DNA of 64,000 nucleotides from positions 208,683 through 272,682 of the forward strand of contig NZ_PKUS01000003.1 of assembly GCF_002866825.1 (NCBI RefSeq). The letters are read 5' to 3'. The notes below the pieces were generated by a model. The model saw nothing but the letters and a program-made list of their open reading frames with translations. It had not been told where the DNA came from and did no database searches. The position numbers were made by a program, and so were the translations under genes. Each line of letters begins with the position of its first letter. The stretch's first letter is position 1. Positions 37,881-46,543 of the stretch are shown here, piece after piece. The stretch is from Pseudohalioglobus lutimaris. Lineage in GTDB: Bacteria; Pseudomonadota; Gammaproteobacteria; Pseudomonadales; Halieaceae.

Positions 37881-40397
37881 ATGAACAACGCACAGCCTTC
37901 ACGCGGGAAATGCCCCGCGGGACCAACCACCCTTTCGACCGCCGTCAAATTGGCGCTTTTCACCCTTGCCAGCTCAGCGCTTGCCAATGGCAGCCTGGCC
38001 CAGGAAGAAGCAAAAACCGGCAGCCGCTACAGCCTGCAGCTCGAAGAGGTCATCGTCACCGCGCAGAAGCGGGAAGAAGACTTTATGTCCGTACCGGGGG
38101 CCGTGAGCGCCTTCACCGCACAGGACATGATCAACACCGGTGCCGCGACCATCCAGGATATCGACGCGTTCATGCCTGGCGTGGAGATCGGTGACTCCGT
38201 AAGCGGTTCCACCCAGTTGGGGATCACCGTGCGCGGTGTCAGCAGCCCCAATATCAGTTCCGGGCAGGACCCCTCGGTGGCCACATTCTACGATGGCTCC
38301 TATATGCCCCGCGCCGTGACCTCGATTCCCTTCACCGATATTGCCCGTACTGAAGTCCTCAAGGGACCACAGGGCACCCTGTTCGGGCGCAATGCCACCG
38401 CCGGTGTGATCAATATTGTCCCGAATAAACCCAGCCAGGAGGTGGAGGGCTTCGTCAAGGCACGCCTGGGCAACCAGGACCTGGTGCGCGTGGAGGGCAT
38501 GTTCAACACCCCGGTCAGCGACACGCTGGCATTGCGCGGCAACCTGTTCTCCCACCAGCGATCCGGCGCCACAGATGCCGTCACCAATGGCGGTGATTAC
38601 CGCGATGAGGGCTTTTGGGCTGCCCGCGGCGTGATGCTGTGGACACCTACGGCAGACACGGAAATTCAGTTCTCGGCAGACTATGAAGACCGTGACGAAA
38701 TGCCCCGCGCCGCTATCGGCGTCAGCAAATATGCCTACCAGGGCAGCAACGATCCCTTCCGCGGCAAGGACCAGCACGATGTAGTGGGCGCAAGTAAAAC
38801 GTACAGGGCCAACCGCACCAACGAAGAAGAAACACGTGAAATGTACGGCGTTAACCTGCAGATCAACCACGCCTTCAACGAGCAGTGGGACATGTTCGGT
38901 ATCGTCAGCTACCGCGACTGGGATACCACCAACCTGCAGGAAGAAGACGGCACCCCGGAAGCGCGTCGTTACCTGGACACCAACAATATCGAAGACTCCG
39001 ACATCTTCTACAGCGAGGTGCGCTTCCACTTCGTTGACGAAAATTTCGACCTCATTCTGGGCGCGAACTACAGTAAAGAAGAGGTTTTCCAGCGCACCGA
39101 TATCGGCCTGCTGACCGATTCCTACATGCAGTTGCTCAGTGGCGAGTTGCTACCTTTCGCGCAGGCTCTAGGGCTGATCGACCCCACTATCGTGCTGGAT
39201 CTGGACGACCATATCTGGGATTACTTCCCGGATGCGCCTGACGCGACTTATATCGACTTCTCGGCTGCTGCGACAGAGCTGACCGGAGTTCCCACAGCCG
39301 TACTCCCGCCCAGCTTTGGCCAGCAGTATTTCACCGAGACCATGGATAACACCGGCGACTTCGTCAACTGGGGTGTATTCATCGACGGCACCTACCAACT
39401 AACTGACACCATTCGCATAGCTGCCGGTCTGCGCTACAGCTACGATGAAAAAGAGTACTCATGGCAAACCTACGACAACAGCTTTGCCGACTGGCCGTTC
39501 ATCCCTTTCCGGGTGAATTACACTCCCAGCCAGACCGGTGCCAGTGAAAGCGAGTGGTACGACAAGTTCACCGCCGAGGATGACTGGAATAAAACCACCG
39601 GCCGCCTCGTCGTTGACTGGCAGTTCACCGACTACGCTATGACCTATTTTTCCTTCGCCACCGGCTATAAGTCAGGCGGCTTCGACGGACAGAGTTTCCG
39701 GGCCTTCGCCGCCGGTTCCTTCGACCCGGAGGAAATGACCAGCTATGAACTCGGCCTGAAGGGTGATTTCTTTGAAGAAAGCCTGCGCGTGGAGCTGGCA
39801 CTGTTCCACCATGAACTGGACGGCAAGCAAACCTCCACGGACATTAAGGATGGCCCTGACGATCCCACCGCCGCACCCGGCGTCATCAGCAGCGACGAGG
39901 AGGCAGACGGCGTAGAGTTAGTGGTCACCTGGAACATCACCGACACACTGCGACTGGGCGGCCTGACCACCTACCGCGAGACCGACAATATATCCCAACA
40001 GTACTACAACGCGGCCGGGGAACTGGTTGGCGGAGAGACCAACAGCGGGGAGACCAACACCGAGTACACCCTTAAGCTGGACTGGACACCTGAAATTGCC
40101 TACGGCTACGTGTTGCTGCACATGAACTACCAGTTCCGGGAAGACCCGGGCCCCAACGAGGATACGGCCATTTTCACCACGGGTAAGTGGTATTTCCAGG
40201 ATGAGAAACTGCTCAATGCGCGGGTGGCCTGGTCCAACGAGGAAGACACCTTCGAGGTGGCTCTATGGGGTAACAACCTGCTGGACGAAGAGCGAGCGGG
40301 AAATCCCGGCGGGTTCGCTGCGGACGAACTGGGCGCCTACCACACCAACATAGACGATGTGCGCACCTACGGGGTGGACCTGCGCTACTCGTTCTGA
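37881..40397 (+). CDS. TonB-dependent outer-membrane receptor
   Basis: An 838-residue outer-membrane gated channel. After a signal peptide (hydrophobic about 22-40), the TonB-box region reads LEEVIVTAQKREED (about 54-67). A plug domain (about 70-180, with MPGVEIGDSVSGSTQLGITVRGV and ARTEVLKGPQGTLFGRNATAGVINI) and a 22-strand barrel ending in the required aromatic (DLRYSF) follow. The VIVTAQKRE opening is typical of the abundant TonB receptors of marine and sphingomonad-type bacteria that import organic molecules rather than only siderophores. The adjoining acyl-CoA/steroid-type genes hint at a hydrophobic or aromatic substrate (inference); no ligand can be assigned. Confidence 0.93.
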   Translation: MNNAQPSRGKCPAGPTTLSTAVKLALFTLASSALANGSLAQEEAKTGSRYSLQLEEVIVTAQKREEDFMSVPGAVSAFTAQDMINTGAATIQDIDAFMPGVEIGDSVSGSTQLGITVRGVSSPNISSGQDPSVATFYDGSYMPRAVTSIPFTDIARTEVLKGPQGTLFGRNATAGVINIVPNKPSQEVEGFVKARLGNQDLVRVEGMFNTPVSDTLALRGNLFSHQRSGATDAVTNGGDYRDEGFWAARGVMLWTPTADTEIQFSADYEDRDEMPRAAIGVSKYAYQGSNDPFRGKDQHDVVGASKTYRANRTNEEETREMYGVNLQINHAFNEQWDMFGIVSYRDWDTTNLQEEDGTPEARRYLDTNNIEDSDIFYSEVRFHFVDENFDLILGANYSKEEVFQRTDIGLLTDSYMQLLSGELLPFAQALGLIDPTIVLDLDDHIWDYFPDAPDATYIDFSAAATELTGVPTAVLPPSFGQQYFTETMDNTGDFVNWGVFIDGTYQLTDTIRIAAGLRYSYDEKEYSWQTYDNSFADWPFIPFRVNYTPSQTGASESEWYDKFTAEDDWNKTTGRLVVDWQFTDYAMTYFSFATGYKSGGFDGQSFRAFAAGSFDPEEMTSYELGLKGDFFEESLRVELALFHHELDGKQTSTDIKDGPDDPTAAPGVISSDEEADGVELVVTWNITDTLRLGGLTTYRETDNISQQYYNAAGELVGGETNSGETNTEYTLKLDWTPEIAYGYVLLHMNYQFREDPGPNEDTAIFTTGKWYFQDEKLLNARVAWSNEEDTFEVALWGNNLLDEERAGNPGGFAADELGAYHTNIDDVRTYGVDLRYSF

Positions 40398-40400
40398 GCC

Positions 40401-40430
40401 ACTGCCCAGGATCAATCCTGCGCGGGCAGT
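40401..40430. terminator. Nested dyad at the convergent receptor / HMCES junction
   Basis: ACTGCCC (40401-40407) pairs with GGGCAGT (40424-40430), and inside it AGGAT pairs with ATCCT around a CA loop. The structure spans the 14-bp gap between two converging stops and reaches into the end of the HMCES gene. There is no T run on either side, so it could be a weak bidirectional terminator only. Confidence 0.3.
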
Positions 40431-41095
40431 TGAACAACCTCCCCCAACCCCTCCATTTGCGAGGGGTTCTTGTTTCTGGCGTTGCTGACATCGCGCGAAA
40501 CCCGCTGTAACTGCCAGGGCGACTTCAACTGGCTGCGAAACAGCGGGTCGTCTGCGGCCACCTCGTGATCGTTGTCCAGCCAACGCTCCATCTCTGCAGC
40601 CTCAAGCACCACGGGCATGCGTTTGTGCCAGGGAACAAAGGCCTGCGCCGCCGCAGTGGTTACCAGGGTGCAACTGAGCAGCGGCGAGCCATCGCCCTCC
40701 CACACATCCCAAAGTGCCGCAGCGGCAAAGGCCTGCTCTAAGTTAGTGACCAGCCAGGGCTGTTTCACGCCATCTTCTGTGCGCCACTCTATAAAGCTGC
40801 TCATGGGGACGATCCCGCGGTGCCGCCTGAACGGGGTGCGGAAAGCGCGGCTGGTAGCGAGGGTCTCCGCGCGGGCATTGAACATACTGTATTTCTGATC
40901 CACCGCCGGAGCCCAGGAAGGCGTCAGCCACCAGCGCGCGGCGTCCAACTGCGGGCGCCCCTCTGTCCGCCGCACCAGGCCAACGGCCTCGGTAGGGGCA
41001 ATGTTGGTCCGGGTAGGCAGGTTGATTTCAATACCCAGGTCGCGCAGTAAGTCCTGTAAACCGGGGCTGTCGATTACGTTAAAGCGGCCACACAT
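40412..41095 (-). CDS. SOS response-associated peptidase (HMCES/YedK, SRAP)
   Basis: Protein that covalently caps abasic sites in single-stranded DNA through its N-terminal cysteine. The 227-residue product begins MCGRFNV, so Cys2 is exposed after removal of Met. Conserved SRAP residues follow: Asn in FNARAETLA, the GIVPMSSFIEWR segment with Glu, and His in PWHKRMPVVLE. No LexA box is evident upstream. It converges with the TonB receptor gene and is divergent from the DUF35 gene, probably a single-gene unit. Confidence 0.92.
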   Translation of the reverse strand: MCGRFNVIDSPGLQDLLRDLGIEINLPTRTNIAPTEAVGLVRRTEGRPQLDAARWWLTPSWAPAVDQKYSMFNARAETLATSRAFRTPFRRHRGIVPMSSFIEWRTEDGVKQPWLVTNLEQAFAAAALWDVWEGDGSPLLSCTLVTTAAAQAFVPWHKRMPVVLEAAEMERWLDNDHEVAADDPLFRSQLKSPWQLQRVSRDVSNARNKNPSQMEGLGEVVQLPAQD

Positions 41096-41233
41096 CGCCC
41101 CACTCTGCCTAATTCAGCGCAGCGGAGCAAGGCAGGTCTGTCATGGTAAACCTCATCCAACTCAATAGATCGTGTTCTTGCCACGGTGCCGGTGCGGGTT
41201 TACTCTGGTCCGCGATTTTTCCGGGAGAACCCA

Positions 41234-41668
41234 ATGAGCGACAAACCCCTGGCGCCAGCTATTGACGGCTGGCATACCATGGAAGTCAAACCGCACCTGA
41301 TCGGCACCCAGTGCAAGGAATGCGGCAGCTACTTCTTTCCCAAGAATAACGACTACTGCCGTAACCCGGCCTGCGATTCCACCGACTTTCGCGAAGTGGA
41401 ACTGAGCCGAACCGGTCACATCTGGAGCTATACCAACGCCTGCTATAAACCCCCGGCGCCCTTTGTTGCGGCGGAACCATTTGAGCCTTACTCCATCGCC
41501 GCAGTGCAGTTGGAGGCGGAGCAGATGGTGGTTCTTGGACAGGTTATCGAGGGTGTCAGCTGTGAGGATCTCAAAGTTGGTATGCCGGTTGAACTGGTAC
41601 TGGAGCCGCTGCATGAGACAGACGACGACATCAAAATGACCTGGAAATGGAAGCCGGCGGCCCTTTAG
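41234..41668 (+). CDS. Zn-ribbon / OB-fold DUF35 protein
   Basis: A 144-residue protein with the rubredoxin-like zinc ribbon of DUF35 (Cys27-x2-Cys30 in CKECG, Cys42 and Cys47 in CRNPAC) followed by an OB fold that usually binds acyl-CoA. Such proteins are obligate partners of thiolase-like enzymes: in steroid degradation the DUF35 domain of ChsH2 docks the aldolase Ltp2. The thiolase-like gene lies 28 bp downstream, so a two-protein complex is likely. I start at ATG 41234, after GGGAGAACCC; the frame opens to 41186. Confidence 0.88.
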   Translation: MSDKPLAPAIDGWHTMEVKPHLIGTQCKECGSYFFPKNNDYCRNPACDSTDFREVELSRTGHIWSYTNACYKPPAPFVAAEPFEPYSIAAVQLEAEQMVVLGQVIEGVSCEDLKVGMPVELVLEPLHETDDDIKMTWKWKPAAL

Positions 41669-41696
41669 GGGCGACGCAGCAGGAGAAACACAGACA

Positions 41697-42884
41697 ATGT
41701 CCAACGAAGTAGCAATTCTCGGCGCCGGCATGCACCCCTGGGGAAAATGGGGTCACAACTTTGTGCAGTACGGTGTTGCCGCAGCGCGTGAAGCCCTGAA
41801 GGATGCCGCAGTGCCCTGGCAGGATGTGAAATTTGTTTCCGGAGGCGCGACGGTGCGCTGCGGTTACCCCGGCTATGTAGCCGGTGCCACCTTTGCACAG
41901 GCCCTGGGATGGCAGGGTGCGGAGGTCAATACTTCCTACGCCGCCTGCGCCTCAGGTTCGCAGGCCCTGGCCGCCGCCCGCAACAAGATTCTTGCCGGCG
42001 GCTGTGACGTCGCCATGGTAGTCGGTGCCGACACAACTCCCAAGGGTTTCCTGGCACCGGCCGGTGGCTATCGGCCGGAAGATCCGGACTGGGTACGCTT
42101 TTATCTGGGTATCACCAACCCCACCTATTTTGCGCTCTATGCCCGTCGCAGAATGGACCTGTACGGCGACACCCTGGATGACTTTGCCGCGGTTAAAGTG
42201 AAGAACTCCCTGATCGGCAGCAAGAACCCGCGAGCCCGCTATCGCAAGTGTTTCAGCGCCGAGGACGTGGCCGCATCTGCCATGGTCGCCGACCCACTGC
42301 GACTGATGGACATCTGTGCGACCTCCGACGGTGGCGCTGCACTGATCGTCTCCAGCATTGAGTATGCTGAGAGGATAGGCAGGGGCGACGCCCCCCGGGT
42401 CGCCGCCATCTCGACGACAACTCCCACCTTCGCCAGCTCCGTAGTAGAGATGCCCGATATCGCCACAGACTCCGCAGCGGCTGCCGGCATTGAGGCGCAC
42501 GCCTTTCGCTCCACCCTGCCGCTGAAGGCCTACGAAGAGGCAGGCATCGGGCCTGAGGATGTGGATCTCGCGGAAGTATATGACCTGTCTACCGCACTGG
42601 AGCTGGACTGGATAGAAGACCTGCAACTGGCTCCCCGGGGCGAAGCGGCAGCACTGTTGCGCGCCGGCGACACCGCCATTGGCGGCAAGATTCCAGTCAA
42701 TGTTTCCGGCGGTCTGGCCTGTTTCGGTGAGGCTGTGCCGGCTCAGGCCCTGGCTCAGGTCTGCGAGTTGACCTGGCAACTGCGAGGTCAGGCGGGAGAT
42801 CGACAGGTGGAAGGTGCGCGCGTTGGCATCACCGCAAACCAGGGACTTTTCGGTCACGGTAGCTCGGTCATCATCAAGCGCTGA
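41697..42884 (+). CDS. Thiolase-superfamily protein, lipid-transfer/Ltp2-like
   Basis: A 395-residue thiolase-fold protein of the SCP-x/lipid-transfer type. The nucleophile position is Cys84 (YAACASGS). Both catalytic histidines of true thiolases look replaced: the HDAF position reads EVYDLS (Tyr295) and the GHP position reads CFGEAVP near 342-348. The C-terminal CxG motif reads LFGHGSS. This is unlike a degradative thiolase and more like the Ltp2-type aldolases that release propionyl-CoA from steroid side chains with a DUF35 partner, which is encoded just upstream. Reaction and substrate remain inference. Confidence 0.85.
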   Translation: MSNEVAILGAGMHPWGKWGHNFVQYGVAAAREALKDAAVPWQDVKFVSGGATVRCGYPGYVAGATFAQALGWQGAEVNTSYAACASGSQALAAARNKILAGGCDVAMVVGADTTPKGFLAPAGGYRPEDPDWVRFYLGITNPTYFALYARRRMDLYGDTLDDFAAVKVKNSLIGSKNPRARYRKCFSAEDVAASAMVADPLRLMDICATSDGGAALIVSSIEYAERIGRGDAPRVAAISTTTPTFASSVVEMPDIATDSAAAAGIEAHAFRSTLPLKAYEEAGIGPEDVDLAEVYDLSTALELDWIEDLQLAPRGEAAALLRAGDTAIGGKIPVNVSGGLACFGEAVPAQALAQVCELTWQLRGQAGDRQVEGARVGITANQGLFGHGSSVIIKR

Positions 42885-42982
42885 GATCAACGCGGTTGGG
42901 CAGCTGCGCCACCTTTACGAGATGCCAAACCGCATTACCCCAGCGGCGCGATAGTTACCCCCAATACACCGCCAGGCAGCAG

Positions 42983-43396
42983 TTAGCGACGGGCGTCGCG
43001 ATCAGTTGCTTCCAGTAAAAAGGCGATAAGGTCCGCACGGCTCTGGGCGTCGGGCACACCCAGACTCATCATCCGCGAGTCAGGGAACATGGCCATGGGA
43101 TTTTCCAGCCACGCATACATCAGCTGCGGCGTCCACACGAATTCAGCCGCCTTGAAACCCTCGGAATAGAACTCGAAACCAGCCTGCTTTCCAGCGACCT
43201 TACCGAAAATACCGCTCAGGTTTGGCCCCGTATTGTGCCCCATAAATGCCTCGGGGTAGTGGCAGGTGCGACAGGGGCCGAACAGCAATCGCCCGCGGTC
43301 TGCGTCGGCCAGGGCGAGCCTCGCTTCCAACTCACTGCCCAGGGCGGGCAAACTGGCCAGCAACAGGCCAAGGAATATGCCGGGGGCACGCTTCAC
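42983..43396 (-). CDS. Class I c-type cytochrome
   Basis: A 137-residue exported cytochrome: signal peptide (hydrophobic 7-19, likely cut after ALGS), one heme site CRTCH (Cys42, Cys45, His46), GPNLSGIFGKVAG typical of soluble class I cytochromes, and an axial Met probably in the MMSLG stretch near 110. The GTG start overlaps the stop of the flavoprotein gene by 4 bp (GTGA), which strongly suggests that it takes electrons from that exported flavoenzyme. Convergent with the thiolase-like gene, with 98 bp between. Confidence 0.9.
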   Translation of the reverse strand: MKRAPGIFLGLLLASLPALGSELEARLALADADRGRLLFGPCRTCHYPEAFMGHNTGPNLSGIFGKVAGKQAGFEFYSEGFKAAEFVWTPQLMYAWLENPMAMFPDSRMMSLGVPDAQSRADLIAFLLEATDRDARR

Positions 43397-44943
43397 GCCC
43401 TGCCTCCGCCGTCAGGGGCCAGACCCGCAACGACACGCCCCGCCCGCCTACCGAAAAAAGTAGCGTCTCCCACAGAGAGACCGCTGGCGATGTAGGGGGC
43501 GGTAGGAATACCGGCTGTCGTGCGTCCTACGGCAAAAAGCCCAGGAATCAGTTCACCGAAACTGCTGAGGACTTCTCCATTCAAATTAGTGGCCAGCCCG
43601 CCCAGCGTGTGAGCAGCAAAAAAGGCGCGATCAACGGAGATGTCCCAGGCTTTGTAGGGCGGGCCCTGCAGCGGTCGCAGGTAATCCACGGACTTGTGAA
43701 ACATCGGGTCCTCTCCCTTGCTGGCATAGCGATTGTAATAGGCCACCGTATTCTGTAGCGCACCCCGTGGCAGGGAAAGCTGCTCGGCCAGGCCACCCAT
43801 ACTATTACTCTTGGCCGCAAGCGGAAAGTTGTCCTGCACGCTCTGGTAGGCGCTCTCCTGGTCGGTAATCAGCCAGGCCTTACCCTGTTGCTGGTAAGCG
43901 ATGCTATGGCCAATCACAGCATGATAACTGTCCTCACTAATGAAACGCTGGCCGCTGGCGTTAACGAGGATGGCCGGAATCGTATTTTCCGGCGGATAGA
44001 TGGGCGCCACTGCAAAGCCCTCATGCATACGCAAGCTGGCTGCGCCCGCTGCGATCCCCATATTGATTCCATCACCCTGATCACCGGCGCCAGCCCAGGG
44101 AACCGAACAGCGCGAAAGGTGCGGAGCGTACTGGACCATCATGTCGCGATTGTGAACAAAACCACCACAGGCCAGCACTATCCCCCGACGTGCACGCAGA
44201 TACTTTTTCCCCACGGAGCTGTGCACCACCGCCCCACTCACCCTCCCGTCGCTCTCAATCACCAGCTGCTTCATGGCCACGCGGGTGCGTATCTTTACCC
44301 CGGCCGCACGCAACTGCCCGTGCAGCGCTTCCATCAGGGTGCGCCCGCCGTTCATACCCACCACGCCGGGCACGTGACCGCGGGGCGCGGGGCGCGCATA
44401 GTCACGCGCGGGCCAGGCCTGCTCGGTACCGGAGAAATACAGGGACTCATCGCCCATTGGCAGTCCCTTGTCGGCAGTAAACTTCTCGGTGTAGGGGACG
44501 CCCTGCGCAACCAACCAGGCAAAATGCTCGGGGCTCTGTTCACAATAGAGCTGGATCTTGTCGCGAGGGGGATTGGGGGTCCCGGCTCGAATCAGGAAAT
44601 CAAACATGGCCTCGGGTGAGTCTTCTATTTTCAAGGCACGCTGCAGGGCTGTTCCACCACCTGCGTAGACCACACCTCCGGACAGGGAAGAACTGCCGCC
44701 GGGAACCGCCAGGGACTCCAAAACCATTACCGATGCGCCGGCACGCCTGGCCTCCAGGGCAGCGCAGGTGCCGCCCGCACCGGAACCTGCCACCAGCACG
44801 TCGACCTCCTGGTCCCAGGCCGGCACGCGGCTACTGGGCAGGGCTACTGCGCCGGGAGCACGTGTCGCCAGCACGGACGCCGCGCCAGCAGCGAGCAGCA
44901 ACCGCCGCCGGTTCAAATCCTTTGGGCCACCCTCATCCTTCAT
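43393..44943 (-). CDS. Tat-exported FAD-dependent dehydrogenase (3-ketosteroid dehydrogenase/flavocytochrome c-like)
   Basis: A 516-residue flavoprotein of the succinate dehydrogenase/fumarate reductase/KstD superfamily. It has a twin-arginine signal (LNRRRLLLAAGAASVLA, about 10-26), the FAD motif VLVAGSGAGGTCAALEA at 49-65, and a second FAD region near the end (LIPGLFAVGRTTAGIPTAPYIASG). Homologues include 3-ketosteroid delta-1-dehydrogenase, fumarate reductase and flavocytochrome c. The overlapping cytochrome gene fits a periplasmic enzyme feeding electrons to c-type cytochrome. Substrate is not readable; MaoC upstream and DUF35/thiolase nearby suggest steroid or acyl chemistry. Confidence 0.87.
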   Translation of the reverse strand: MKDEGGPKDLNRRRLLLAAGAASVLATRAPGAVALPSSRVPAWDQEVDVLVAGSGAGGTCAALEARRAGASVMVLESLAVPGGSSSLSGGVVYAGGGTALQRALKIEDSPEAMFDFLIRAGTPNPPRDKIQLYCEQSPEHFAWLVAQGVPYTEKFTADKGLPMGDESLYFSGTEQAWPARDYARPAPRGHVPGVVGMNGGRTLMEALHGQLRAAGVKIRTRVAMKQLVIESDGRVSGAVVHSSVGKKYLRARRGIVLACGGFVHNRDMMVQYAPHLSRCSVPWAGAGDQGDGINMGIAAGAASLRMHEGFAVAPIYPPENTIPAILVNASGQRFISEDSYHAVIGHSIAYQQQGKAWLITDQESAYQSVQDNFPLAAKSNSMGGLAEQLSLPRGALQNTVAYYNRYASKGEDPMFHKSVDYLRPLQGPPYKAWDISVDRAFFAAHTLGGLATNLNGEVLSSFGELIPGLFAVGRTTAGIPTAPYIASGLSVGDATFFGRRAGRVVAGLAPDGGGRA

Positions 44944-44961
44944 CGCGCTAACTGCGGGCTG

Positions 44962-45417
44962 TCAGGGGAAAAAACGGCTGATGGTGTCAATAACACAGGC
45001 AGGCCGGTCACCGCCCTCCACCTCGATGGTGATACGCACTACCACCTGGACGCCCCCCTTGACCTCTTCTGCGCTAATCACCTCGCCGCCGCCCCGAACA
45101 CGTGAGCCGACGGGGACTGCGGCGGGGAAACGGACTTTCTCGCAGCCATAGTTCACTCCCATCGATGTATTACGAACTTCCATAATCTGTGGCAAGAACA
45201 TGTTGGCCAGGGACAGGGTCAGGTAACCGTGAGCAATAGTGCTGCCAAACGGCCCCTGTGCTGCCCTCTCCGGGTCCACATGTATCCACTGATGATCGCC
45301 AGTGGCATCGGCAAACAGGTTAATGCGCTGCTGGTCAATTTCCAGCCAATCGCTATAGCCAAGGTGCTGGCCGACAGCACCAAGCAGCTCAGCCGGTTGT
45401 TCAAACACTGTGGTCAT
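44962..45417 (-). CDS. MaoC-family hotdog-fold dehydratase
   Basis: A 151-residue hotdog-fold protein. The hydratase motif is visible as INLFADATGDHQWIHVDPERA, with the Asp/His pair, followed by GPFGSTIAHGYLTLSL. The family includes (R)-enoyl-CoA hydratases and the steroid hydratase subunit ChsH1, which works with a DUF35-containing partner. It begins the minus-strand unit MaoC, flavoprotein, cytochrome, with 18 bp to the next gene. As the flavoprotein seems to be periplasmic and MaoC cytoplasmic, the shared operon may reflect a shared substrate and not one complex (inference). Confidence 0.9.
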   Translation of the reverse strand: MTTVFEQPAELLGAVGQHLGYSDWLEIDQQRINLFADATGDHQWIHVDPERAAQGPFGSTIAHGYLTLSLANMFLPQIMEVRNTSMGVNYGCEKVRFPAAVPVGSRVRGGGEVISAEEVKGGVQVVVRITIEVEGGDRPACVIDTISRFFP

Positions 45418-45518
45418 GAAAAATCTCCCCGTAAATCAGAGTCACGACTATAGCATTGCACCCCGGCGGCATATAGGCTGGCCGGTTCAACTGTCGCCAC
45501 CACAGCAGCTTTCAAAAG

Positions 45519-45546
45519 TTGAAATGTTACAGCGCTGATATATAGT
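45519..45546 (+). promoter_or_regulatory. Candidate sigma-70 promoter of the mscS-like gene
   Basis: TTGAAA (45519-45524), a 16-bp spacer, and TATAGT (45541-45546), ending 40 bp before the ATG at 45587. The -35 is one arm of a small perfect dyad, TTTCAA-AAG-TTGAAA. Found by eye from consensus; not supported by other data. Confidence 0.5.
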
Positions 45547-45586
45547 TTAGCGCTTCTTTAATTAACCACTAAAACGGAACCCGTCC

Positions 45587-46393
45587 ATGGATACCAGTCA
45601 ACTTCTGGAAACAATCATCATCCCCTGGGGTATAAAGATCGCCCTGGCCCTCGCAATTTTTATCCTCGGTCGTATGGCCGTCGCAATTGTGGTCAAGGTC
45701 GCGGGCAGATTCATGAACGCCCGGAGCATGGACGAGATACTGGTCAAGTTTCTGCTCTCCATACTGCGCTGGGTGCTGCTGCTATTCGTCATCATCGCCG
45801 CGCTCAGTCAACTGGGCGTCGATACGACATCTCTGGTCGCCCTGCTGGGTGCCGCCGGCCTGGCCATCGGCCTGTCGTTGCAAAGCTCGCTCGCCAACTT
45901 CGCCAGTGGGGTGATGCTGATCGTATTCCGTCCGTTTACCAAGGGTAATTTCGTTGAAGTGGCGGGCGTTTCCGGTTCTGTCGATGCCATTGGGATCTTC
46001 ACCACCACGCTCACCACGCCAGACAATAAAGAGGTGATCGTTCCCAACGGCGCGGTTTACTCCAACAGTATTACCAATTACTCCGCCAGAGCCACGCGTC
46101 GAGTGGACATGGTGTTTGGTATTGGCTACGACGATGACATCAAGAAAGCCAAGGCTCTGCTTGAAGAAATTGTGACTGCTGATAAACGCGTGCTGGCCGA
46201 GCCGGCACCGGTAGTGGCACTGGGCGAACTGGGCGATTCCAGCGTCAACTTCCTGGTGCGACCCTGGGTGAATGCTGCTGACTACTGGGGCGTACTCTGG
46301 GACACGACAGAGTCGGTCAAATTGAAGTTTGATGAAGCGGGCATCAGCATCCCCTACCCACAAATGGATGTGCACTTCGATAAGTCCGAGTAG
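45587..46393 (+). CDS. mscS: Small-conductance mechanosensitive channel (MscS family)
   Basis: Inner-membrane tension-gated channel that releases osmolytes on hypo-osmotic shock. At 268 residues it is close to E. coli MscS (286). Helices TM1 and TM2 lie at about 12-35 and 55-80, and the pore helix TM3 with its Gly/Ala packing (LGAAGLAIGLSLQSSLANFA) at about 87-108. A beta domain follows (FVEVAGVSGSVDAIGIFTTTL, then VIVPNGAVYSNSITNYS), and a C-terminal alpha/beta vestibule. Other MscS paralogues cannot be excluded, but size favours the MscS type. Confidence 0.92.
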   Translation: MDTSQLLETIIIPWGIKIALALAIFILGRMAVAIVVKVAGRFMNARSMDEILVKFLLSILRWVLLLFVIIAALSQLGVDTTSLVALLGAAGLAIGLSLQSSLANFASGVMLIVFRPFTKGNFVEVAGVSGSVDAIGIFTTTLTTPDNKEVIVPNGAVYSNSITNYSARATRRVDMVFGIGYDDDIKKAKALLEEIVTADKRVLAEPAPVVALGELGDSSVNFLVRPWVNAADYWGVLWDTTESVKLKFDEAGISIPYPQMDVHFDKSE

Positions 46394-46483
46394 CAACCCC
46401 TTCGCGGTCGGGGCAACCGCCCCGGCCCACCCCTGATCCATCGGCACAAAGACCGCGTAAAGACACTGATATTACAAGTTTTT

Positions 46484-46514
46484 CACAGAGCCGGTGACGG
46501 CTCTGTGATATAAC
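46484..46514 (+). promoter_or_regulatory. Perfect 10-bp dyad abutting an extended -10, upstream of the RND operon
   Basis: CACAGAGCCG (46484-46493) and CGGCTCTGTG (46498-46507) are exact inverted repeats around GTGA. The right arm runs into TGATATAAC (46506-46514), an extended -10 (TGN plus TATAAC), which would place the start of transcription just ahead of the GTG at 46544. The arrangement is that of an operator overlapping a promoter, as for TetR/MarR-type control of efflux operons; no regulator gene is adjacent. No T run follows, so a terminator of mscS is less likely. Confidence 0.5.
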
Positions 46515-46543
46515 ACTGCCTGTACCTCTTTGCGGATATTCCT

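Noticed and set aside
38027..39029. Long minus-strand open frames in the TonB receptor gene (e.g. 37974-39029)
   Set aside because: Shadows of a clear plus-strand receptor; translations are low-complexity and without family patterns.
42885..42982. Small gene or terminator in the gap between the thiolase-like and cytochrome genes
   Set aside because: No frame with a ribosome site and no hairpin with a T run is visible in the 98 bp.
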